Shown here one piece after another: positions 30,532 to 40,901 of a stretch of DNA of 64,000 nt. Origin of the DNA: Hemerocallis citrina (Eukaryota > Streptophyta > Magnoliopsida > Asparagales > Asphodelaceae). Location: the NCBI GenBank assembly GCA_017893485.1, contig CM030362.1, positions 31,290,089 to 31,354,088 of the forward strand. The letters run 5' to 3'. Numbering within the stretch: the first letter of the stretch is position 1; every line of letters starts with the position of its first letter. A program made the position numbers and the translations under genes. The notes under the pieces were generated by a model. The model ran no database searches and was not told the DNA's origin. It was given only the letters and a program-made list of their open reading frames with translations.

Positions 30532-31763
30532 CTATATGAACCGAGCCTTCAAGAGCTTGTCTACCTCCTCTTTAATAGCGAGCTGACGCTCCGAGGCGAA
30601 CTTGCGCCTCTTCTGCTGAACCGGTTTGGACCCCGGATCAACGCTTAGGTGGTGGACTAAGAGCTCTTCGGAGATACCGGGCATATCTGCAGCTGACCAA
30701 GCGAAGAGGTCTTGGTTCTTTCGGATGCATTGTACAATGTCGGAGTGTAGGGCGGACGGGAGGGTCTTGCTGACAAAGAACTTGCAGGTTGGCTCCTGCT
30801 CAGAGAAGAGCACCTCCTCCAATTCGTCCACCGGCTCGGACGTTGGTCGAGCGACATCTTGGGGGATTTCCAGAGTTTCTAAGGAGAGGACGGGTCCGAG
30901 GGTAGAGGTCATATAGCACTTGCGGGCCTGCTCCTGATTGCCCCTTACTTCCCCTACTCCGGCCCGAGTGGGAAATTTCATTTGAAATGATAGGCAGAAG
31001 GGACGGCTTCAAGGGCGGCCAGGCCGGGCCGACCCAAAATGACGTTGTAGGCTGCTGGGATATCTACGACCATGAAGTCCATCGACTCCGTTCGGGTAGT
31101 AGGAGTTTTGTCAGCGGTTACGTCGAGGGTAATTACCCCTTCAATAGTCACTGGCACTCCCGTGAACCCATGGAGCGTGTATCCGGCGGGCTTGAGTCTA
31201 TCTCGGGAGAGCTTTAGGCCTTTGAAAGCGGCGAGGAAGAGGATGTTCACAGAGCTACCATTATCCACAAGTATCCTCTCCACTTTAAAGTTCGCCATGT
31301 GGAGACTGATGACGAGTGCGTCACAATGAGGGGTGTGGACACCTTTAAGATCTTCGTCAGAGAATGTGACGGGCACTCCGAGGCCTTTGGGGGGAGGGGT
31401 GGTTCGGACCGAGTTGACTTCTCTTATAAATGCCTTCCGAGAGGAGTTCGAGGAGCCCCCCATTGGGCCCCCATGAATGAGGTGGAGGACTCGCTCTTCC
31501 TCAAAGTCTGGCGTCTCTTCTCGTTCCGGACGCTTATTAGCCCCCCGAGGCGGGGGAGGAAGTTCGGCTCGGTCCTTTCTTACAAACCTGGTCAGCTGCC
31601 CCCTCTGGATAAGGGCTTCTATCTCGCTCTTTAGGGCGCGACAATCGTTGGTGTCATGCCCGTGGTCTCGGTGATAACGACACCATTTTTCTCTGTCCCT
31701 CCTCTTGGCGGGAGTATTCATCCTCGGAGCAGGAGGTACTATCCCTTCCTTTTCGACTTCCAT
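30532..31763 (-). pseudogene. Element B protease and RT linker (one frameshift)
   Basis: Frame 31763-30978 carries a Cys/His motif (C28, H31, H36, C41 in WCRYHRDHGHDTNDC) and the aspartic protease site VDNGSS (residues 166-171), ending ...SAYHFK. A one-base loss at about 30978 shifts the rest (30981-30532: MKFPTRAGVGEVRGNQEQA..., RKFASERQLAIKEEVDKLL) into the pol frame. It ends with TAG where the related sequence has Gln. Without these two lesions protease and RT would be one reading frame. Confidence 0.9.
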
Positions 31764-31868
31764 GAGAATGGTTGAGACATTAGTGGTGAGGGGAGTGAAC
31801 TTCTCGAATCTGGAGAGAGGTCGGCGCTGGCCGGCATTATCCTTTTGGAGCTTCTTAGCTCCTTCCTC

Positions 31869-33347
31869 TTATGTTCCCTTTCTCTTAAACCCGGAGGAAG
31901 AGCCCTCCCAGCTGGGTCGCTGCTCGGCCTCTTCGGCCCGGATATACTTTTCACTGCGAAGGAGGAGGTCGGAAAAGTTCTGTGGAGGCTTTTTGGCGAG
32001 GGAGGAGCGGAGGTTGGAATTGAGGACATTAGATTGAAATGCGGCCGTAGCGACCGACTGGTCAAGGGATGCTATGGACCTGGCTTCAGCCGTGAACCTC
32101 TTCACATAGTCTCTCAATTTCTCCCCCTTCTTCTGGTGGAGGTGCAATAGCGAGATGCTGGTCTTCTCAGCTCTACGGCTGCTTACGAAATGGGTGACGA
32201 AAAGGGTTTCGAACTGCTCGAAGGAGAATATTGAGGAGGGGGCAAGGCGAGAGTACCATTCTCGAGCTGGGCCCTTAAGAGTTGCGGGGAAGGTTTTGCA
32301 GAGGAGGGCATCAGAAGCTTGATGGAGGAGCATCAAGGTCTTAAAGCTTTCGATGTGATCAACTGGGTCGGTCTCCCCGGTGTAAATCTCGAACTGGGGA
32401 GGTTTGAAGCCGAACGGCACAGGTGCATCCACTATGGTTCGGGAGAAAGGGGGTCGGCTAGGACGCAGGGTCCTCCCCCTAAGCTCCTCTTCTCGGTCTA
32501 TCTGACCCAGGCGCCTCTCCACTTCATGAAGGCGGCGGTACATGGTGTCATCCCTCCGACGGTAATCAGCCGAGCCTCTAGACTCGTCTTCGTACGAGGG
32601 AGATCGAGGGCTGCGGCGACGGTAACTTCGGGAGCGACGAGGACTTGGGGTGCGTCGGGAGTTGCTAGGAGCAGGACGAGGAGATGGGGACCGTCGGCTA
32701 GGGCTTCGGACAGGAGGAGGAGAGGGTGATCGTCGGCGAGGACTTCGGACTGGAGGAGGAGAAGGGGCTTTCGGCTCATTGGGGTTCCGACAGAGGTTGA
32801 GAGCCTGCAGGACGGTCGCTTGGAACTGCTGGAACTCGGCACGGGTGATGGGTGCCTCATTGTTCCTAGGCTGTTGCCGACCCGCTGGGGAGTATGGTCT
32901 TCTTCTGTGATGCTCGGGTGATTCTCTTCGTCCCCTCCTGGCAGGGGACCTCTTATGTTCTCGGTGGCGAGGAGACCGCTCACCCGGACGTTGTTGGCGG
33001 GAGGTTCCGTCTCGGGCCCGCTTTTCATCTAGGTGGCGGCGCAGATCATCATCTTTCTGGCGATTGAGGACGGTATTGTGCTGACCAGAGGCTCGGGGAT
33101 GATGGGAGGCCATAGAGTCCGAAGAGGCATTATGTATGGAGACGTGGTCCTGGTGAAGAGGCTGCTTTTGAGGATTAGGACCTTTAGGAGGTGGCTGATT
33201 AGGAGGAGGAAGGTCCTGTTGGAGCGGGTCTTCCGCTGCAGGGGGAAGTTGCCCTTGTTGTTGAGCGGGATTAGGGGGGACTTCCTGCTGCTGATCAGGG
33301 TTGGGCCCTCGGTTGGACCCCCTTGATCTGACTTTCCTAGGAGGCAT
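31869..33347 (-). CDS. Element B gag
   Basis: 492 codons from ATG at 33347, 54 bp after the PBS. Residues 1-65 are Pro/Gln-rich. Residues 100-160 are Arg-rich; 205-256 are a clear RS-rich stretch (SPSPPPVRSPSRRSPSPR-type). Residues about 300-460 are the Retrotrans_gag core (FEIYTGETDPVDHIESFKTL, LKGPAREWYSRLAPSS, FVTHFVSSRRAEKTS). The frame stops at TAA (31869-31871) and would otherwise continue in the same frame into the Cys/His motif and protease. This single stop may be a mutation (CAA to TAA is possible) or a natural gag end read through. Gag forms the particle that packages element RNA. Confidence 0.93.
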   Translation of the reverse strand: MPPRKVRSRGSNRGPNPDQQQEVPPNPAQQQGQLPPAAEDPLQQDLPPPNQPPPKGPNPQKQPLHQDHVSIHNASSDSMASHHPRASGQHNTVLNRQKDDDLRRHLDEKRARDGTSRQQRPGERSPRHREHKRSPARRGRRESPEHHRRRPYSPAGRQQPRNNEAPITRAEFQQFQATVLQALNLCRNPNEPKAPSPPPVRSPRRRSPSPPPVRSPSRRSPSPRPAPSNSRRTPSPRRSRSYRRRSPRSPSYEDESRGSADYRRRDDTMYRRLHEVERRLGQIDREEELRGRTLRPSRPPFSRTIVDAPVPFGFKPPQFEIYTGETDPVDHIESFKTLMLLHQASDALLCKTFPATLKGPAREWYSRLAPSSIFSFEQFETLFVTHFVSSRRAEKTSISLLHLHQKKGEKLRDYVKRFTAEARSIASLDQSVATAAFQSNVLNSNLRSSLAKKPPQNFSDLLLRSEKYIRAEEAEQRPSWEGSSSGFKRKGT

Positions 33348-33400
33348 GACTGGAGAGGATCTGTTCGTCTGGAAGAGGAGAGGTTCCTATTCGTTAGCTT

Positions 33401-33416
33401 CCCACAGACGGCGCCA
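33401..33416 (-). promoter_or_regulatory. Element B primer binding site
   Basis: TGGCGCCGTCTGTGGG on the minus strand, starting three bases after the 5' LTR end. Same class as in element A. Confidence 0.85.
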
Positions 33417-33419
33417 ATC

Positions 33420-34012
33420 TGTTGCCGCTAATTTTGGTGTGGGGGCAAACAGATAGAATTTGTGGATTCTTAGGGAAACTGAATAGTAAACCTGTGTACC
33501 TGTTCCGTCGGGCTTGATCGTCGCTCCCGCCGCACACCTGCAAAAAGTGCGAGACACCGGGGTTGTTCCCGGCGACGCACCCTCCGACGCTCAAGTCAGT
33601 AATCAGAGAGATTATGAAAGAGCGCAAAAACCGGAGAAAGATTGATTACCTCTAAACGGAGATGGATGGGGGGTATTTATAGGCGTCTCAGGGAACAGAT
33701 TAGGCATGCAATTCCTGTGTATAGATAAGAAATGTAATCCCTAATCCCCAGTGGAAGGATAGATATGAATCAGGACCGTTGATTAATATTAATCAGAAAC
33801 CCTAATTCTATCCCGCTGGACTGGGTTTGTTGCGGGTTAAAACCCGCACCCAGTTTAGGTGGATCCGTTCGCGGGTTATTGGATCTGTGAGAAGGAGACC
33901 CAGTACCCGCTTCAGACCCGTTTGTAGGTGAAATTACTATTTTACCCCTGGGCTTCAGGATTCGTGTCCAATTTGGACGGTCTCGATCGAACCCCTATTT
34001 TTAGCCACATTA
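33420..34012 (-). repeat. Element B 5' LTR (593 bp) with TATA box
   Basis: The minus-strand core promoter TATAAATA at 33681-33674 is followed by CCCCCCATCC. Ends TGTTGCCGCTAAT (plus left) and AGCCACATTA (plus right); the terminal CA is TA here but CA in the other copy. Confidence 0.95.
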
Positions 34013-37000
34013 CCCCCCATAAGTAATATGAAGTCTATGGCATAAACCCTCCCAAATATTATGAGCATATGGACAGTTTAGCAGAAGATGATCAATCGTC
34101 TCTAAACTGTCACCACACATAACGCATTCTAGTAGGCCTAACCATCCTCACCTCGATACGTGGACCTGATCGAGAACATACCCTCTGTCTCAAGCGCCCA
34201 ATGAATCTCATATGCTCTTCCATCGTTCCCCGGCTTCCAGTCTCGTAGAAAAAGCATGAGGTTTGTCTTGTCTACCCTTTCTTCGCTGTTTAGTCTTCCT
34301 CTTATTCTCAGCTTCTGTTGGTCATTCCGCCATTGTAGGCTGGCACAGTTGTTTGAATCTTTAGCATTCGCGAAGGTCCTAGGGTAAAGATGCATTAGTG
34401 GCACTGCTCCGCACCATCTGCCCTTCCAAAACGAAATGTCGTTTCCGTTTCATAAGGCAAACTCTGCCCTTATAAGGAAGATATCCTTCGTCCGCAAAAC
34501 CCCTTTCCAGAAGCCCAACATGGACGCAATATTCTTGCCCGTAGCGTGCACACCTCCTTTCTAAAATAGGCATGCATTGGCTAGTTGAGCCCATTTGGCC
34601 TTGTGTTTAAAATGCAGTTTCCACCACCATTTACACAACAGTGCCTGGCTCATTTGTTTAAGGTTCAATATCCCCAACCCTCCGAACTCCCTTTTGCGAC
34701 AAACAATACTCCACTTAAGTAGTGGATACCCTTTTCTTTCACCAACTATACCATGCCAAAGGAATGTGCGCCTAATTCTGTCAATTCTTTTCCTGACCTA
34801 GACCAACATCTCGTAGAAGGACAGATAGTAGGAGAGAATGATGGAGACAACCACATCAATTAGAATGAGTCTCCTCCCAAGTGATAGCACTTTCTCTTTC
34901 CATCTTTCCAATCTCCTTTCAATCTTTTCTATGAGATCAAGCCAGTCATCCTTTCTCAGTACGTGAAAAGGAAATTTTGGGTTCTATAGTTTAGAATAGC
35001 GGCTACCTACATTTTTTCCTCATTTAGTTGTTACAGGAAGACGACTGCACTCTTATGGAAGTTCACCTTTAGGCCATACCAAAGTTCAAATAGACAAATG
35101 CCCCACTCGAGAAGGGTCACCTGTCTAATATCACATTCTCGAAAGATCACAGTGTCAGCTGCGTATTCAAGGTTAGTAATTGCTGATGTACCTCTTCTCC
35201 CCAAGACCGAAGATGAATCCTCTTTCCCTATATCTGGCCAACCTTTTGTGCAGGTCGTCCGCGATAATTGTGAGCAGAAAGGGGAGACAAAAGGATCTTT
35301 TCTAATCCCTCTTCGACATAGCATCTCCCTCTTAGCCTCCCCATTAAACAAAACATTCACCTTGGACATTTCTAACCATGACCTAATCCAGCCAATCCAC
35401 CCATCCCCAAATTTATGCTGCTTTAGGTTATCTAGGAGGCAATTCCAGTCCACCTTACAGTATGCTTTCTCAAAGTCTAACTTCAGCATAAAAGTGTTGA
35501 CAAATCTATGTTTGTAGTCCTGGATAATTTCATGTACTGTTGCCACCCCATCTAGAATATCCCTACCCGCGATGAATCTTGAGATATCCTTCAAAATCTA
35601 GAATATCCTCTACCATGTCACTAGTGACGTCCTTAAGTCTGTTTGCCAAGCTCTTCAAAATAATATTGAGAGAGCAATTTAGCAAACTAATTGGTCATAG
35701 GTCTCCCACCTTTGTTACCACCTTTTTCTTCGGGATGAGAGTTACAAGTGCATAGTTGATTCTTCTGATTTCAGGGGCACCCTCAAAGAATTCTTCCATG
35801 ATTTCATGATATCATCTTCGTTTGTGTCCTAAAAATATTTGTAGAACAGGATAGGGGATCATTTGGTCATGTGGCTTTATCCGCACCCAAACCTCAAATA
35901 GCCGACTTGACTTCTTCGCAGGTGAACGGACTGCTTAGTTCCATAATGCGCTATTGACCTTCTGTCATCTCTATGTCCCAAAGGTCTGGCACAACCGAGC
36001 ACCTGAGTCCGTCCGCCCCACCGAAAAGATCCTTATAGGAGGTATCGATATGTTCCCTGATGACCTTAATGCCATCTTCTACTTACCCATTAATTTTCAA
36101 CGAGTGAATGGTGTTGTTTATGCATCTCATACTAGCAGTTTGGTGGAAGAATGCAGTGCTGGCATCCACTTCCTAAAGCAACCTGACCCTAGACCTTTGT
36201 CTCCAGAAAATCACCTCCTTCTCGTACGTATTCAGAATGTCCTCCCTAGCTAGTCTTAAGGCTTCCTCATCTGAAAGTGCCATTTCCTCCTCCCTCCTTT
36301 CTAGGTCCTCAATTTCCTCAAGGGTTGCTTCCTTTCTTATAAAGATGTTCTCAAAGGTGTCCCTATTCCATTTCTGCAGCGTTTCTCAGGTTCTGAAACT
36401 TCCTTACTAAGGTTTCTACAGCGTTGCTGTTCATCTGGCCTTCTTCGAGCCAACAGTTGACCACGGCTTCGTTGAAACCTTTGTGGAGTAGCCACATGTT
36501 CTCGAATTTGAATCTTTCTTAGGTTGTTGACTCTCTTCTCCTGATGAAAGGAGTAAAGAGACATGATTAGATGTGTACAAATTCTACATGCTGCCATCGG
36601 GAAAATGCCGTTATTGGTAGGTCGTTGACTCTCTACTAAAGCTCAAGCACAAAAAGAGAAATGTTTTTATTTCCTTGTAAAATTATACGAAAAAAGTGTA
36701 AAGACCCTGTGGAACTTCGAATTCAGTTATATTTTGGAATTCGGGGTGTTACAATCCAGGTTGATCAAAACTGGATTACCTCTTCGATTTGACCAAGTGA
36801 ATTTCCTGTTATTGGTAGGCACCTCCAATATGTGCATTTGTGCAATAACCATGTTGAAGGTCCTTCTGTTGTTGCCATTACCCCTCCCCCCTTTTCTTTC
36901 GCTGCCGTATCGCACTACGTTAAAATCGCAGCCCAAGATCCATGGGAAGTCCCATTTCTACCTTATGTGCCTAACTCTAGTTTTCGCTCCCTCCTATTTG

Positions 37001-37340
37001 GTCCACAGACTGCCGAAACCAAAAAGATTATCCCATCCATCTTTCTAACCAGAACGATGGATACTGAAAAGGATCCAATCCAGGAATCCAGAAGGTCAAA
37101 TTTGTCCTGATTAAACCCAACAAAGATATCCCTAGATGCGCTAATGGCATCTTTAACTACCCAATCCTTTATGTGCTTGAGCTTTAGTAGACACAACTTA
37201 GTCTTCTCTAGACATACAATATTAGCTACATGTCTCCTAATGACCACCTCTAACATACGCTTGTTTGGCCGGCTTGCCGAGCCCTCGGACGTCCTAGAAT
37301 ATGGTGTTCAACATTAACACCATTGTTAGCTCAAGGGACT
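34013..37340 (-). pseudogene. LINE C, 5' portion: endonuclease, RT, zinc ribbon (decayed L1-type)
   Basis: Read on the minus strand: APE endonuclease fragments (NVRGLGKPAKQ-like start near 37310; IVCLEKTKLCLLK at 37256-36963; CDFNVVRYGSERKGG and TWSNRRGNPVLI at 36936-36750), a linker, and RT at 35594-35031 (FMLKLDFEKAYCKVDWN, GLKVNFHKS). The zinc ribbon follows at 34404-34013 (FSIRSTYRG, ECVMCGDSLETIDHLLLNC). The RT active site YADD is YAAD (GAT to GCT), and there are many frameshifts. The zinc ribbon is cut at 34013 by element B and resumes at 19097. The target-primed reverse transcription machinery is inactive. The 5' end is not located. Confidence 0.85.
36697..36753. repeat. 57-bp LTR-end-like insert in LINE C
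   Basis: Begins TGTAAAGACCCTGTGG and ends GGGGTGTTACA, like the termini of LTRs, and interrupts the LINE C endonuclease frame after LINLD. Too short for a normal LTR and without an obvious TSD; perhaps an internally deleted solo LTR. Confidence 0.35.
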
Positions 37341-38047
37341 GGTGCACTGGTCTATGTTTTATTACCCCTATCTGTCGAGGCACATCTCCTTGCTCCTCGG
37401 CAGTGTAATTAAAAAGTTAAGCTATATATGGTTAGCACATAGTACCATGTCATTTTCCCTAGCTCTAATATGAGAGAGGTTTTCTAAGAGTGCATCCTTG
37501 CCCCCCCCCCCCCCCCCCCCCCCCACCCCCATGTCATTTTCCCTAGCTCTAATATGGTTAGCACATAGTACCATGTCATTTTCCCTAGCTCGGCTGCACC
37601 TCCTTCACCACCCTCTTCCACTTTTCCCGAGTCGAAAATGGACATTCTTATTGGGGACTATCTGCCTAGCTTAAAATTCACATGCAACACCCGTGCTACT
37701 GTCTACCAAGACCCATCTGAGCCTACTCGTACCTAGGTCAAGAGCTTCTGTTTAGACATCCTAGAGCACAGTTCGTAGGTTTGGGTGTCTGAATTCCTCT
37801 ATGGTCTCGACACAATGCTCACAACCGTTGAAAATGAATTGTGAAAAGGGAAGTTGCATTGCATAGTCCCTTTACAGAAATGCATATTCAAATTTCTTGC
37901 CAAAAACATAGTAGGAAAGGTGACCCTTACTCATATTCACAAAAATAGGGTTAAGCTTAGATAAGTAAAATTCTAATATGAACAACGAGTATACAAGACA
38001 CAATCATTTGTTGTTTTTTCTTTTTTTTGTTTTTCAAAATTCCAAAA
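37341..38047. other. Spacer with C24 tract and local duplication
   Basis: No gene recognised; may include LINE C 5' sequence. A run of 24 C at 37501-37524 sits between copies of a segment (GTTAGCACATAGTACCATGT, then CATTTTCCCTAGCTC) found at about 37430, 37531 and 37557. This looks like slippage or an assembly join. Confidence 0.5.
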
Positions 38048-38192
38048 CCCGTTTGGTTATGTTGTTTTTTGAAAACAGTTTTCACAAAACTCCACTTCAC
38101 CTATTTTCTGTTTTTTCACATCCTCTTTCTAAATCTATTTATATATATATATTATTATTATATATATATTTATAATATATTATTGTTACATA

Positions 38193-38229
<37 letters not shown>

Positions 38230-38937
38230 TTAATATATATATATATATATATATATACTATTATTATAATATATATTATTATTTCATATATACTATTTTA
38301 TATATACTATTATAATATTCTATTATTATTATAATATATATTATTATTATTATATATTACTATTATATATTATTATATATATTATTATATAATTTATTAT
38401 ATAATTTATTATTATTATAATAAATTATATAATATATTATTATAATATATTATTATTACATATATATTATTATAATTATCATATGTTAATATTATTATAA
38501 TTATCATATGTTATTATATATATGTATATAATTAAATATGTTTATTATAATAAATTATTTTATATTATTATATAATATACAATTTTTATAATATACTATT
38601 ATTTTATATATACTATTTTATATATACTATTATTATTATATATATTATTATTATATATATTATTATTTTATTTATACTTTTTTATATATACTATTATTAT
38701 ATTATCTTATTATTATATATATTATTATTTTATATATACTATTTTATATATACTATTATTATATTATATTATTATTATATATATTATTATTATTATATAT
38801 TACTATTACATATTATTATATATATTAATATATAATATATTACTATTATATATTATTATATATATTATTATATAATATACTATTATTATAATATATTGTT
38901 ATATATATATATATTTACAATATATTATTGTTACATA

Positions 38938-39012
<75 letters not shown>

Positions 39013-39601
39013 TTATTATTATAATATATATTATTTTTTCATATATACTATGTTATATATACTATTATAATAATCTATTATTATTATAATATATATTATT
39101 ATTATTATATATTACTATTATATATTATTATATAATTTATTATTATTGTAATAAATTGTTTAATACATAATTATAATAGATTATTATTACATATATATTA
39201 TTATAATTATTATATGTTATTATATATATGTATATAATTAAATATGTTTATTATAATAAATTATTTCATATTATTATATAATATACAATTATTATAATAT
39301 ATTATTATTTTATATATATTATTTTATATATACTATTATTATATTATAATAATATTATATATATTATTATTTTATATTTACTATTTTATATATACTATTT
39401 TATACTATTTTATATGTACTATTATTATATTATATTATTATTATATATATTATTATTATTATATATTATTATTACATATTATTATATATATTAATATATA
39501 ATATATTACTATTATATATTATTATATTTATTATTATATAATATACTATTATTATAAAATATTGTTATATATATATTTATAATATATTATTGTTACATAT
39601 A

Positions 39602-39632
<31 letters not shown>

Positions 39633-40161
39633 TATTATATTATTATTATATATATTATATATATATATACATACACACACACACACACACACACACTATT
39701 ATTATAATATATATTATTTTTTCATATATACTATTTTATATATACTATTATAATAATCTATTATTATTATATATTACTATTATATATTATTATATATATT
39801 ATCATATAATTTATTATTATTATAATAAGTTGTTTAATATATAATTTGAATATATTATTATTACATATATATTATTATAATTATTATATATTATTATATA
39901 TATGTATATTATTAAATATGTTTATTATAATAAAATATTTTATATTATTATATATTAGTATGTATGTATATGTTAGAGTATATATACTGTATACAGTATA
40001 TACATACAACCAAACCTATACATACATTATACTCTCATTTTCAAAAAACTGTTTTCATAAAAAATTATTACCAAACAGCTTTTACACTCTCATTTTCAGA
40101 AAACTCTTTTCAGAAACTGTTTTTAGAAAACTGTTTTCAAAACAACAAACCAAACGCAACC
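38048..40161. mobile_element. MITE-like element expanded by microsatellite
   Basis: Inverted ends: CGTTTGGTTATGTTG...GAAAACAGTTTTC on the left and GAAAACTGTTTTCAAAACAA...CCAAACGCAACC on the right. GAAAACTG/CTCATTTTCAGAAAAC motifs repeat inside the right end. Superfamily unclear and no confident TSD. Nearly all of the inside is AT microsatellite. Confidence 0.55.
38140..39960. repeat. AT-rich microsatellite with ~0.7-kb higher-order repeat
   Basis: (TTA)n, (TA)n and two (AC)n runs (about 38970-39010 and 39670-39696). The string ATTAAATATGTTTATTATAA recurs at 38531, 39237 and 39911, giving periods of about 706 and 674 bp. Open frames here are low complexity and not genes. Confidence 0.85.
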
Positions 40162-40576
40162 TGGTTTCTGAAGAAGTCGAGAGGTATCTATAGTCGTTGT
40201 GTGTTGTTAGAACTTGAATTTCAGAAACAGGAAAATGCTAACAATATTTGTGAAGAATTACAATTACAAAAAATGAAGGAACAAACCATACAGTACAATA
40301 CAGAGTCGAGATTTAAAATCTCTATTTTTAAAAGCAAAATTCGTCCCATAGTGTGACGGTGATTGACAAATTGCCTCCCAGGATACAACTATATTACCTT
40401 TCTCTGAAGAGCAGCACCCTAACTTCAGAGATCTTAGCGAACCGGTGATGTGCTGTATTCTCAGACTGTGACTCAGAGGAAGAAAAAGAATAAGGAGATT
40501 CGGAATGTTTGAAAAACTGTGTGTACTGGTAGACAAAAGTTGCTGGACTTATAGAAGAAGGGGAGTAACTGAAGGT

Positions 40577-40693
40577 CCATTACTCTGTAACAGCAGAGTA
40601 ATTGCCCATTACTCTGTAACAGTAGAGTAATGGTTCAAAAACGTAACTGATGAGCCATTACTCTGCTGTTACTCTGCTGTTACAGAGTAATGG
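40577..40693. repeat. Long inverted repeat (25-bp perfect arms)
   Basis: The arm at 40577-40601 (CCATTACTCTGTAACAG...) is perfectly complementary to 40669-40693. A smaller palindrome, CCATTACTCT...AGAGTAATGG, lies between. It would fold into a branched hairpin. Confidence 0.7.
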
Positions 40694-40862
40694 TGCCAGC
40701 AGTTACAGAATTTGAAAAGCCTTAACAGTCACTGGGGGAAAAATTGGAGCGGGGCAAAAAAAATAGGTCAGGGCCGGGCGCGCGAGTGTGTGTTTGTTAT
40801 TTTGGCTAGGTCATCTCCCCACTACACGTTTGTGGTAACCCCAAGGCTACGCCCTTTAGGGC

Positions 40863-40901
40863 TAATCCCTAACGTGTAATCCCACTACACATTAGGGATT
40901 A
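40863..40901. repeat. Short inverted repeat
   Basis: TAATCCCTAACGTGTA and TACACATTAGGGATTA are complementary at 15 of 16 positions around a 7-base loop. Confidence 0.6.

Larger units (their letters stand above)
19093..34017 (-). mobile_element. Element B: complete Ty3/gypsy (Tat-type) LTR retrotransposon
   Basis: The element is 19098-34012 (14.9 kb), flanked by CCCCC at 19093-19097 and 34013-34017, with two 593-bp LTRs. I count about 14 differences between them (about 97.6% identity), so it is fairly young. Minus-strand order: 5' LTR, PBS, gag, protease, RT, RNase H, archaeal-type RNase H, integrase, tandem repeats, antisense gene region, tandem repeats, PPT, 3' LTR. It inserted into LINE C. 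It is close to intact: I see two premature stops and one single-base frameshift in gag-pol, and two stops in the antisense gene. Confidence 0.96.

Noticed and set aside
39590..40193. Tyr/Ile-rich open frames in the AT microsatellite
   Set aside because: Pure microsatellite translation.
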